Source: Angomonas deanei (lineage: Eukaryota > Euglenozoa > Kinetoplastea > Trypanosomatida > Trypanosomatidae). From it: a DNA stretch of 64,000 nucleotides. Positions 35,530-44,309 of this stretch are shown here, piece by piece. The notes beneath the pieces were generated by a model that was given only the letters and a program-made list of their open reading frames with translations, was not told the DNA's origin and did not search any database. The translations under genes and the position numbers were made by a program. The stretch covers positions 434,001 to 498,000 of the forward strand of contig LR877156.1 in NCBI GenBank assembly GCA_903995115.1, read 5' to 3'. Position 1 is the first letter of the stretch, and each line of letters opens with the position of its first letter.

Positions 35530-36874
35530 TTAGGACCAGATGGACCGCTTCATCTCCTCCTGGAGCATCTTCCACGTGCTCCTCGGGAAGGACTGCACCT
35601 CCTGCGAAAAAGGATTGTACTTGATAATGATACTCTTATTCTGAGCATCCACCCACTCCTCCAGCTTCTTCTGCGCATCCTTGAAGTTCTTGGCGACAAA
35701 ATACGTTGGCTGGTATTTGGTGATGGGGAAATCCTTCACGGAGGCGACCTTGGGGTCGAAGGGGAGGTACTCCGCCTCACCGCTGAGGGAGTGTACAATC
35801 TCGCCTGCGGAGGACAGGATGCCGGCTCCGTAGACGCGACGACCGCCGCCTTGCTCGCACAGACCGAACTCCAGCGTGTACCAGTACAACTTGGCCAGCT
35901 TGCCGAGTAGTTCATCGTCGGCACCGAGGGAGGCGAGGCCGATGGCTTGGGTGAAGCTGGCAAAGTCGGGGTCCGCCAGGAGCGGCAGGTGGCCCACAAT
36001 GTCGTGCACCATGTCCGGCTCCGGCGTGTAGAGAGGCTGCTTGTGGTGACGGATGTACTGCGTCGAGAAGAAGATGCGGAAGGCGAGGCCGTTCAAAAAG
36101 TCTCGGGAGGAGAGCAGACCCGCCACCGGTCGCACGCGGAAGCCGGTGGCCTGGTGGAGGAAGGCGCTGACATCTCTCAGCTGAGGCATCTTGGTGCGGC
36201 TCAGCACACCGTTCTCAATCATCAACGGGAACACGTAGTTGTACTCCTCGCAGGCGTGGGTCGGGTAGAGCTTGGTGAGGGCGTCGTACACGGTGGACCA
36301 GACGTAGTTTTCGTCCTCGTTGTAGTCAATGATGGGGATAGCATCGCCGTGCTTGTAGTTCAGCGCCCGACTCACAATCTCCTTACGGCGGGCACGGTAC
36401 GCCGCGTCGTGGAAGCCTGGATGAGGGTTCTCAGGGATCGTCCTGCAAATCAGCACCCGCCGCGAGCGTCGTCTGATCGAGGTGATCCAAGTCCTTCGGA
36501 GAGGACGGGTACCAGGGCATTTGCCACGACCCGGCGACCACCACTTTTGGCGAAAAGACGTTGAGCTCCGTCACCACCGACTTCATCTCGCGGGACTCAA
36601 TATAGGCGTCCACGTCTAGGAAGATGGTGCGGAATTTGGCTTTATTTTCGTACGCCTGCGGGCGGTTGGCCACCTGACTGATGTTGACATTGTGTTTCTT
36701 GAAGATGGCTAGCAGGTCACACAGGGCACCGGCCGAGTCGGTACCGAGGGACACCTCCAGCGAGGTACGGTTGCGAGCCTCCTTCTTTACTGTCACGTTA
36801 CTCTTGGTGGAGGCGTAGGCCGCTTCCATGGTGGTGCCGGCGGCGCACCGTAACAGTTTGCATCTGGAGAGCAT
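35530..36874 (-). CDS. PAH: Phenylalanine-4-hydroxylase, interrupted by one apparent frameshift
   Basis: Two overlapping frames make one enzyme of about 445 residues. The first (36874 to 36431) encodes an N-terminal ACT regulatory domain (SLGTDSAGALCDLLAIFKKHNVNISQ) and the linker up to GADLQDDP, then TGA. The second (to 35530) continues ENPHPGFHDAAYRARR and carries the catalytic domain: iron ligands in HDIVGH, the Glu in WYTLEFGL, and the conserved YGAGILSS. In other hydroxylases these parts are continuous (aspartate-rich linker then HPGFxDxxYRxRR). The second frame has no ATG before the domain. The join lies at CCC-TGA (36433-36436 on the plus strand as TCAGGG); one base less restores the frame. 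The enzyme makes tyrosine from phenylalanine using a pterin and iron; Leishmania has it, T. brucei and T. cruzi do not. Confidence 0.9.
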
Positions 36875-37031
36875 TGAACGTTATCGATCTACTGGGAGAT
36901 GAAAAAAGAAGAGAAGGGGAGACTGTTTTTGAAAATAATTTGGAAAAGCCAAAACGTATAAAAACTCTTGTGTCACCGCCGATCCCTTCATCACTAGATT
37001 ATTATACACACGCACCCACACAGCAGCAGTC

Positions 37032-38123
37032 TCAGTAGTTGTGCGATTTCTTCTTCACAATTTGCGGTAAAAACGCAGCGGTCAAGACCGTTTTATTAGC
37101 CTGACTGGATGCCGCCAGTGCTTCTTTAAGCTCCGCCCCATTCTCCACGGCATTTCCATTCACCGCCGTGATCACCGATGAACGGAGCTGTGAGAGAAGG
37201 GGATACGAACCCTCCGCCACAAACTTGTCGAGCACATCAGCGTTCTGCAGCAAAGTTGCATCCCCCACCAGTAACCAGTCCTGCACATTGTACTTCACCA
37301 GAATAGACACTTCCACATCCTTATCAGGGGCGCGCCGGCGTGCCTCCTCTTCCACCTGTCGCAGCTTGTCCGTCACCGGTTGTTCCTCGTCCCCTAGACT
37401 AAAGTGCCCGATTTGTACGATACGGCAGGGGAAGATGATTCGATTGTCGCCGTCGTACTTGGTCTTGTCACAGTCCACAATATAGTTTTGATGCAGCACA
37501 ATCCCCCATGACTTCTCCGTATCAATGATGGCGCCCTCCGCGTCACGTGTGCGCCTTTTCACTAACCGGATCGACCGTAAATGAGAGGTGCGGTCCATCA
37601 CTCCCAAAAGTTGGAGAGAAAAAAATTTGGTGTCCTTTTCACGGCTGGCGGCTACCTCATCCTCTGAAAACGAATCCGGGTTGTATTCTTCCTCCTCCTC
37701 CTCTTCTGCAGGTGCTTCTTTTTCAGTTTCGTCCCGCCGTCGCTTTTCTGCTGTGGTGCGGCTAGTTTCCTCCGCCGTCTTTGTGGCACACATTCTACTC
37801 TGCGCTGCATCGTTGTGTGAGTGGATCGTCCGCAGAACAGAGTGCACCCGTGCATTGAAGTTCACTCCGTGCCGTGTGTCATAGGCGGACCGTTTCTCGG
37901 CGTCCGACAGCTCCCTGTAGGCCTCGGTGATCCGCTGGTATTGACTGTCCATGGCACGTCTCTCTTCCGCGGTGATACCTTCCCGGTGGGCGACACGATC
38001 GGGGTGCAGCTGGAGGGATACTTTTCTATAATGTTTGGTGAGGTCTTCCGGCGTGATGGAGGGGTCTACCCCTAGTGTCTTGTAGTGGGGAGGGACATTG
38101 CCCAACTCCGAGGACGACTGCAT
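37032..38123 (-). CDS. DnaJ-domain protein with PDZ-like C-terminus
   Basis: 363 residues. An N-terminal J domain spans about 12-86 with HPD at 40-42, so it can stimulate Hsp70 ATPase. Residues 100-160 are Glu/Lys-rich and disordered (EAPAEEEEEEEYNPD). The middle part (165-280) is ordered and of unknown type, with KFFSLQLLGVMDRTS and WGIVLHQNYIVDCDKTKYDG. Residues about 310-350 (SSVITAVNGNAVENGAELKEALAAS) resemble the carboxylate-loop and helix of a PDZ domain. No Gly/Phe-rich or zinc-finger region, so a class III J protein. The PDZ reading is tentative. No targeting signal. Confidence 0.8.
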   Translation of the reverse strand: MQSSSELGNVPPHYKTLGVDPSITPEDLTKHYRKVSLQLHPDRVAHREGITAEERRAMDSQYQRITEAYRELSDAEKRSAYDTRHGVNFNARVHSVLRTIHSHNDAAQSRMCATKTAEETSRTTAEKRRRDETEKEAPAEEEEEEEYNPDSFSEDEVAASREKDTKFFSLQLLGVMDRTSHLRSIRLVKRRTRDAEGAIIDTEKSWGIVLHQNYIVDCDKTKYDGDNRIIFPCRIVQIGHFSLGDEEQPVTDKLRQVEEEARRRAPDKDVEVSILVKYNVQDWLLVGDATLLQNADVLDKFVAEGSYPLLSQLRSSVITAVNGNAVENGAELKEALAASSQANKTVLTAAFLPQIVKKKSHNY

Positions 38124-38321
38124 TGGAATACTTTATCGTCTTGGAGTTCTAATTGGTGATCTGAAAAGGTAAAACTAGTGGAGAGACGTGTGTCGTAATT
38201 GATCTGTTTGTTTTTGAAAGACATTCACCGTCCGAAGAGCAATGATGTGTTTTCTTTCGTTTGTAGTATTCTCGATAACTAAAGCAGTACAGTACAGTAT
38301 ACTTACATTCCAAAACAACCA

Positions 38322-40163
38322 CTAGGAAAACATCAGTGGGATCTCATCGCTGTTGAGAAAATTCTTGTAGTCGTTCACTAGTTGATAAGTAATCTCGTTC
38401 GTGGAAAGTACCTCGGCAGTTCGCCGAGCCGCGTCGTCCGCACTTTTACTCGAACTCGATACGCTAAGTCGAGAGATGCTACGCTGTGCCAGCACCCCTT
38501 TAGAGGTTAAGCTGGGATTGTACAAGTCCGCCCGTTCGCCAACCTCTGCCGCCACAATCTGCTGTCGCTCCATCCACTCCAAGTGCTGCAGCTGCATTTG
38601 ACGCCGGGCGAGGGATTCTTCTTTCTGAATTGGCTCCAGCACACCCGACATAAAGGATTTCATTTGGGTAAACAGAAGACGCTGACCATCGAGCACGCAG
38701 CGCTCATCTTCTTCGAGTGCCACCCTGGCATCTCGTTCTTCCCGCTCCAGATTGGCCAAGTAGCCGTGAAGGCACTCCTTCACCCGACCCAAGTAGTCTA
38801 ACTTTTCCCGCGACTGATTATACTCGTTTATCACGTGGAGTGTGTCCAACTGCTCGAGGTAGTCTCGTACGAGGGAATGCAGCACGTGGAGGAGCTGTTC
38901 TGATCGCTCGCCGTGCTCTCTGAAGCAATCTTCTGAGAATGCTTTGCGCTCATCAAGCCGCTCCTCTTCCTCCAGCTCCCGCGCCTCTCGATCTTTTACC
39001 ACCTGCTGGACCTTTTTGCCTTCCTCAGCCCACATTGCTTCGATTTGACGCCGTTCAAAGGTTTCCCTGCCGCGCAACACTTGATGCTCGTACACGGCAA
39101 TGTCTACCATCTCCTCCAAACCATTGTCGTCACGGTTGAAAAAGTTGTACAACATGTACTCCATGAGGCGATGTTCCTCCTCCAAAATGCACCGTCTGTC
39201 CGTCTCCTCCGAGGTGGTGAGAATATTCACGTCGAGGTAGTGCAAGTAGGAACAGAAGGGGGAATCTTTTTGGCCAATAATGGTGCGCATAAAGTTGTGC
39301 CGCTGCTGAATCGCGTCTCTTTCCGAGTAATTGATGATCACACCGGCAGCTTCTGGTGCATCAGGTTTCCTTTCCACCAGGGCCATTTCACGACGGTTGC
39401 CGGACGCTTCCTCCTCTTCCTCATCCATCGCGGTGGTGGTTTCCACCGGCGGGGGAAGTGTGCTCTCCAACTCGGTCGTATTATTGGACGGTTGCGGCAC
39501 ACTCTGAGGGATATAGACAATCTCGTGTCGCGCACAGTACGCTTGTGCCGCTTCTTCTGCCTGCCACGTACTAGCCCACTTCATGGCATAACGATGATAG
39601 TCGAGGATGGTGTTGAAGCGACGGCTTTCGTCGTGCTTCAGCAATTCGTACACCCCCAAATGAATCGATTCTAGTCTAAAAAAGGCAAAGATCTCCCGTA
39701 GTTCCAATTCACTCTCGCGGAGCACGGCTTCCTGAACCACATTGGCGTACTCCGAGGAGACAATAGAAGAAAACAAACACAGTGGGTTCACCGTTGCGGA
39801 TCGTGTGCTGTCCTCGGTCGAACAGTGCAGATGACGTCTTGCACACATAGGGGAGCAAGAAAAGCACTCCACGAATATCCCTCGCCGCGCCGCTTCTTCC
39901 CTAAGAAAATGATAAAAAATACTTTCTTCAAATTGCACTAGCTCAACCGCGTGTTGGTACAACTCTTCCTTTTCCAGGTAGATGGTTTCTAGAAGTTCTT
40001 CCATCGCCTCGACGGGTTCCTCCCCTGGCGTGTGGGGAGTTTCTAATTCACTACCGCTCAAGTCGTCTAGCTCACGGAACTGTTGGTCGGAGACGGACTT
40101 TCCATCGGACAAGTCGACGGACGGCAGTTCAAAGGCGTCATGATCTAGAGAATGATCGCTCAT
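38322..40163 (-). CDS. Large coiled-coil protein, kinetoplastid type, function unknown
   Basis: 613 residues, acidic and almost entirely helical. Coiled-coil stretches at about 55-95 (MEELLETIYLEKEELYQHAVELV) and throughout 385-555 (REARELEEEERLDERKAF; YLANLEREERDARVALEEDERCV). A short Cys/His cluster (CFSCSPMCARRHLHC, about 100-114) may bind zinc. The end (ILSTNEITYQLVNDYKNFLNSDEIPLMFS) is non-coiled. No signal peptide or membrane segment. I recognise no named orthologue; cytoskeletal or flagellar roles are common for such proteins in this group but cannot be shown here. Confidence 0.7.
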   Translation of the reverse strand: MSDHSLDHDAFELPSVDLSDGKSVSDQQFRELDDLSGSELETPHTPGEEPVEAMEELLETIYLEKEELYQHAVELVQFEESIFYHFLREEAARRGIFVECFSCSPMCARRHLHCSTEDSTRSATVNPLCLFSSIVSSEYANVVQEAVLRESELELREIFAFFRLESIHLGVYELLKHDESRRFNTILDYHRYAMKWASTWQAEEAAQAYCARHEIVYIPQSVPQPSNNTTELESTLPPPVETTTAMDEEEEEASGNRREMALVERKPDAPEAAGVIINYSERDAIQQRHNFMRTIIGQKDSPFCSYLHYLDVNILTTSEETDRRCILEEEHRLMEYMLYNFFNRDDNGLEEMVDIAVYEHQVLRGRETFERRQIEAMWAEEGKKVQQVVKDREARELEEEERLDERKAFSEDCFREHGERSEQLLHVLHSLVRDYLEQLDTLHVINEYNQSREKLDYLGRVKECLHGYLANLEREERDARVALEEDERCVLDGQRLLFTQMKSFMSGVLEPIQKEESLARRQMQLQHLEWMERQQIVAAEVGERADLYNPSLTSKGVLAQRSISRLSVSSSSKSADDAARRTAEVLSTNEITYQLVNDYKNFLNSDEIPLMFS

Positions 40164-40417
40164 TTACTTCACATCAGAAAATAAACAGAAAGGGAGGGAA
40201 AGATTGTGTTGGCATAGGGCGATACTCATCGCACTCATTTACAGCGACGGACACACTACTCTGCTTCTCCACCTTTGATTTGCGTTTCTAAACGTGACAA
40301 TGATAAATCATACAGAAAAAAACTAAAATAGTACAATGTAGTAGAGAACAACAAATGCAATTTCGCTGTGTCTACATCTCTAGTGTAAATGTTTTGGATT
40401 TTTTTTTCCTTTTCAAA

Positions 40418-41647
40418 CTAATAATCCCGGGGTCCAAAGCGCTCCGCATCAAATTTGCTACCGTTGGGGTTGTAGTCCCCGCTTGGTCGCCCTTGCTGCT
40501 GATTGCGGCGACGGCGCTCCATAGCGAGTCGCTCGTAGTCTCTCTCCTCAATGCTCAACCGCTCGCGGTACTTGAACACACTAACCTCCTTGTCGAGCAA
40601 CTTTTGCTCGTCATGGCAGAACTCTGGGTCCCTCTGCTTGTGCAGTTCATTCATATCGGCCGCCAGTCGGTTCTTCCGCTGATCCTCGTTGTTGAGCTGC
40701 TGTCTGGCCGCGGCGAGTCGGTTCTCCAGATCTTGCAGATTGCGCTGCGCCTGGTCGAGTGCCCTGGCGTTGTCTCGCTGGGCGTTCAGGAGGGCCTCCT
40801 CCTTTTCTTGGTTCGTCAGTCGTTGATAGGCGACGTTGATCGCGACCGGAAACTCATTGGCGTAGCGCTGAAAATCGTCGAAGCTCATGATCATCTCCCC
40901 TCCGGTCTGTCGCGCAAAGTGACCGTGGAGGTCCTGCACGACGTCGGTGGGAAAGCGGATGTCGCTGGCACGGAAAATACTCTCAAACCCTTTAAAGTTC
41001 AGGTACCCCACACGCTGTCCGTCACCTACACGGAAGAGGTACTCTATCCGCTCCGGTGTGGTGCGCTCCCTGTAGTAGGCCCCATACGACCCGTCGGCTG
41101 GGCTAGGGTGGTTGGAGACGACACCACCGCTGGGTCGGTTCTGCGAGAGGTTGGCGCCCGTCGGGCTCTGACCTCTGCCGGGCATAAAGGAAGCTCGGTT
41201 GGTAGGGGAGTTCTGGAAAGGGGACCCACGACCGTCCGCGGAGGGACGCACACGAAGCGGGGAGACGCTGGCCTGCTGCATGACGGGGGAGAAGTGCGTA
41301 CTGCGACGAGGGGGTGGCAGCTCTCGCTGGGGGGAGATGTCCGCCTTGGTGCTGTTCTTTCTAAAAATGTAAAGCTGATCGTACGACTGCAGTTGGTCTA
41401 CCGCGGTAATCTCCGTCCACGTCTGGGAGTCGTCGTCGTACTTCTGCAACTTGTTAATGGTAAAGGGCTCGCACGGTCGCAGGTCGGACACCCCTAGGCC
41501 TTCCTTGATGGCCTCCTCCTCCTTCCGGAACACCTGCTCGAACACCGACCTCAACGCCTGTATGGACGGTGGCGGGGAGGCGAAGGGGAATTCTAGATTG
41601 ACTTTTTGTGCTCTAATATCCGAGCAAGCCAACAGGATAAAAGACAT
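40418..41647 (-). CDS. BILBO1-like cytoskeletal protein (ubiquitin-like N-domain, EF-hand-like region, coiled coil)
   Basis: 409 residues with three parts in the order known from BILBO1, the flagellar pocket collar protein: a compact N-terminal domain (1-98, MSFILLACSDIRAQKVNLEF through LYIFRKNS), a Pro/Ser/Arg-rich linker (100-195), an EF-hand-like pair (197-270) and a coiled coil (278-385). BILBO1 of T. brucei is 587 residues, so this one is shorter mainly in the coil. The EF-hand-like loops lack the usual acidic ligands (VGDGQRVGYLNF; TGGEMIMSFDDF), so calcium binding is doubtful. It may be a BILBO1 paralogue rather than BILBO1 itself. A 15-base sense A tract lies 16 nt upstream of the ATG. 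Confidence 0.55.
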   Translation of the reverse strand: MSFILLACSDIRAQKVNLEFPFASPPPSIQALRSVFEQVFRKEEEAIKEGLGVSDLRPCEPFTINKLQKYDDDSQTWTEITAVDQLQSYDQLYIFRKNSTKADISPQRELPPPRRSTHFSPVMQQASVSPLRVRPSADGRGSPFQNSPTNRASFMPGRGQSPTGANLSQNRPSGGVVSNHPSPADGSYGAYYRERTTPERIEYLFRVGDGQRVGYLNFKGFESIFRASDIRFPTDVVQDLHGHFARQTGGEMIMSFDDFQRYANEFPVAINVAYQRLTNQEKEEALLNAQRDNARALDQAQRNLQDLENRLAAARQQLNNEDQRKNRLAADMNELHKQRDPEFCHDEQKLLDKEVSVFKYRERLSIEERDYERLAMERRRRNQQQGRPSGDYNPNGSKFDAERFGPRDY

Positions 41648-41988
41648 TTTCTCAAATACTGTTTTTTTTTTTTTTTTATAACGATAGGAAATTTTCTTTG
41701 GAAAGAAGGAAAAAAAGAGGGAAGAATCAATTAGAAACTATTACCACAGGATACCACAACGCACGGAAGATTAGTTTACAAACAAGGTTTTTTTTTTTTT
41801 TTTTTGAGCTCCTAATAGTTGAAATGAACACATCTTTTGATATATAGTTTTTCCTTTTTTTTAGAACACAAACTTCTATTATTATACTTTTTTTTTTATT
41901 TTTCATTTTTTTTTATTTTTTGTTTGTTGCTCTTGTTCTGGGCTATAAAGAAAGAAAATACCCCAAACAGGGAGTTCCCTTCCAATTT
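41648..41988. other. T-rich spacer upstream of the BILBO1-like gene
   Basis: 341 bp, no gene. It contains plus-strand T runs at 41663-41677 (15) and 41788-41805 (18) and a nearly pure T block with scattered A at 41845-41935, all A-rich in the transcript. A T-rich mix of this kind is the 3' untranslated region of the reductase gene and the leader of the next. No structure recognised. Confidence 0.45.
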
Positions 41989-43905
41989 TTATGAAGAGGA
42001 CCACACATCCTTCAGAAAACGTTCTTCCGTCTCCATCTTCTTCAAATACGCCTTCGCGGCGGTCTCATCCATCTTGCCGTGCTCCTTCACGAGGTTGATC
42101 AGCTCCACCTCCACATCCTTGGCCATGTGCTTGGCATCACCGCAGATGTAAAGGTTACCACCCTCATTGAGAATCTCCCACACCTCCTTTGCGCGGGCCT
42201 TGATGCGGTGCTGCACGTACACCTTTGTCGTCTGCTCCCGACTGAAGGCCACGTCCACGTCGCTGAGGATGCCGTTCTTCACCGCCTCGTTGAAGAGGTC
42301 TTCGTAGATGTAGTCTTCCTTCTTGTTGCGGCAGCCAAAGAAGAGGATCGCCTTTCCGAGTTCGTTACCCTTTTCCTTCCACACCTGGCGGCGCTTGATA
42401 AAGCCGACAAATGGGGCGACACCGGTGCCAGGGCCGATCATGATGATCGGACGGTTCTTGGCACGGAGCGGGAGGTGGAAGGTCGACTTGCGGATAAAGA
42501 CGGGGAGGCGGTCACCATCCTTCATGTCACGCAGCATGGTGGTGCACAGACCACCCTCCACGTGCGCCACCGTGGCGCCGACAATGTCGGAGGTCAGCAG
42601 GAGGTCGCTGGAGATGGAGAAGTAGCGGGGACTGATTCGGGGCATGAGCTCTAGGAAAAAAGAAAGGGGCACCTTCGCGGAGTCGAACTTGCGGAGAAAG
42701 CCATGGATATTCCTCAACTTTTGGCAAAGCTTGGTGTACTCCTTCTGGGACTCGGGATTCACACGGAGCACCTTCAACAGTTCTTCCTTTTGGGTGGGGT
42801 CGGTGCAGCAGTGGGCAAAGGCACGGAGGGTGGACTTCTTGGGGATACCAGCGAGGTCAATGTACCACTTCAAGGCGGTACGCACGCTGACACGGGCGGG
42901 GAACACATTCTTGAGCGTTTTGGCGTCTTGCAACGAAAAGGTGCGGCCAGCCTCCTCCGGCGTGACGTTCAATATTTTGAGGTACTCGTCAATCAGCGCA
43001 TCGGGGTTGTGTGGCAGGATACCGAGGTGGTCGCCGGCCTGGTAGGAAATGATGGTGTCCTTGATGTTGAACTCCACGAGCCGAGTGCTCCTCGTCTTGT
43101 CCTTGAGCAGTTCTTCGTTGCGGACGATGGGCACCCACAGCGGCAGACGCTGCGTCGGCTCGAGCACGGAGGCGGTCTTGGGGAACGCCAACGGTGCCTC
43201 TTCTTCCTCCCAGTACTTCATGCGGCACTGCGGCTCCACGGGCTCCTCCACGTTCGCCTTCAGAGTAATGTTCAGCGCGCGGCCCACGGCCGGCCAGAGG
43301 TCACGGCGCCACTCGTCGAACTCCTCCTCGAGCTGTCCGTTGCCGGAGTCACCGCAGCCGACGCCGTAGATGCGCTCGGCCCCGAGCTCCTCCAGTCGAC
43401 GGTCCATCACAATACCTTCCTCGCAAAAGTACTTGTACTGGCGGTCTCCGAGACCAAAGACGGCGAACTTCACCTTGGACAATTCCTCACCGACCATGCG
43501 GCAGTCGTCCATGATCCAGTCGTGGAAGTTTTTCATCGAGTCGGTTGGCTCGCCCTCACCGTACGTGGCGCACACCATAATCGCCAAACTCTCATCCTCC
43601 AGCTTGTTGACGTCGTAGAACTCCACATCGCAGGCTTGGGCAGGGACCCCTAGCTTCACCGCCTCGCGCGCGAGCGTCTTGGCGAACATTTCGGCGGTAC
43701 CAGTCTGGGAACCAAAGAGCACCACCACTTCCTTGCTCTTCTTGGCGGCGGGCGCCGCAGCGGGGGTGGCTCTGCGCTCACCACCACCACCACCAACTGC
43801 CTTGGGGGCGGCGGCCGGTGGGGGACTTGAGGACTGCGTCAGCTGCAGATAAAAGTATCCGCACACCGCCAGTATAAGGGCCAGGAAAATAAGGGCGAAG
43901 CTCAT
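41989..43905 (-). CDS. NADPH-cytochrome P450 reductase
   Basis: 638 residues, diflavin reductase family. An N-terminal membrane anchor (4-22, ALIFLALILAVCGYFYLQL) is followed by an Ala/Pro/Gly linker, the flavodoxin domain with FGSQTGTAE (64-72) and ATYGEGEPTDS, the connecting domain, the FAD site YFSISS near 426-431 and GLCTTML, and the NADPH domain (IGPGTGVAPFVGF, FFGCRNKKEDYIYEDL, YICGDAKHMAKDV), ending near a C-terminal Trp (KDVWSSS). It carries electrons from NADPH via FAD and FMN to P450s such as sterol 14-demethylase at the endoplasmic reticulum. Length (typically about 620-680) and motifs are normal. Trypanosomatids have several such reductases; which paralogue this is cannot be told. 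Confidence 0.93.
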   Translation of the reverse strand: MSFALIFLALILAVCGYFYLQLTQSSSPPPAAAPKAVGGGGGERRATPAAAPAAKKSKEVVVLFGSQTGTAEMFAKTLAREAVKLGVPAQACDVEFYDVNKLEDESLAIMVCATYGEGEPTDSMKNFHDWIMDDCRMVGEELSKVKFAVFGLGDRQYKYFCEEGIVMDRRLEELGAERIYGVGCGDSGNGQLEEEFDEWRRDLWPAVGRALNITLKANVEEPVEPQCRMKYWEEEEAPLAFPKTASVLEPTQRLPLWVPIVRNEELLKDKTRSTRLVEFNIKDTIISYQAGDHLGILPHNPDALIDEYLKILNVTPEEAGRTFSLQDAKTLKNVFPARVSVRTALKWYIDLAGIPKKSTLRAFAHCCTDPTQKEELLKVLRVNPESQKEYTKLCQKLRNIHGFLRKFDSAKVPLSFFLELMPRISPRYFSISSDLLLTSDIVGATVAHVEGGLCTTMLRDMKDGDRLPVFIRKSTFHLPLRAKNRPIIMIGPGTGVAPFVGFIKRRQVWKEKGNELGKAILFFGCRNKKEDYIYEDLFNEAVKNGILSDVDVAFSREQTTKVYVQHRIKARAKEVWEILNEGGNLYICGDAKHMAKDVEVELINLVKEHGKMDETAAKAYLKKMETEERFLKDVWSSS

Positions 43906-44309
43906 TTTGTGTGTGACCTTTGATAGTTATATAATTATTTTTGATGTTTTTTTTTTTTTTTTGTAGTTGTGGAAAAATATATAATAATAATAAAAGAAGG
44001 CTCAAAAAAAACAGAAATTAAAGAAATGACTTTAGTATATTGAACCTATCACAGAAAAAGAGAGGAGAGAAAACGAAGAAAAATAGATTCACGTGGTGCG
44101 CATGCTTTCTAAGAAAACAGAAAAAAACAGAGTTGCCTCCGGATCATAAATGACTACTATCTTTGCATTCATATAGAAAAAAAAAAAAAATCACCCAACT
44201 CGAAATTCTACTTTTGGTTGCGAGTTAGATAAAAAGAAAAACAGAAAATGTCAAGCATATTTATTACGAATTAAAACAACAAAAACCGTCAACTGTTCTG
44301 ACAAACGCC
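43906..44309. other. Spacer upstream of P450 reductase gene
   Basis: 404 bp without a gene. Plus-strand T16 at 43947-43962 (sense A tract 41 nt before the ATG), several TAATAATAA-like repeats at 43980-43995, and a plus-strand A14 at 44177-44190, which is a sense T tract and possible part of a splice acceptor signal. No RNA gene seen. Confidence 0.45.

Noticed and set aside
36431-36456. Second start codon for the catalytic half of phenylalanine hydroxylase, as a separate gene
   Set aside because: The putative start is GTG and the protein is missing the conserved linker; a frame break in one gene is simpler.
42703-43653. A 316-codon plus-strand open frame opposite the P450 reductase
   Set aside because: Shadow frame produced by high GC3 in the sense gene; the minus-strand diflavin reductase is certain.
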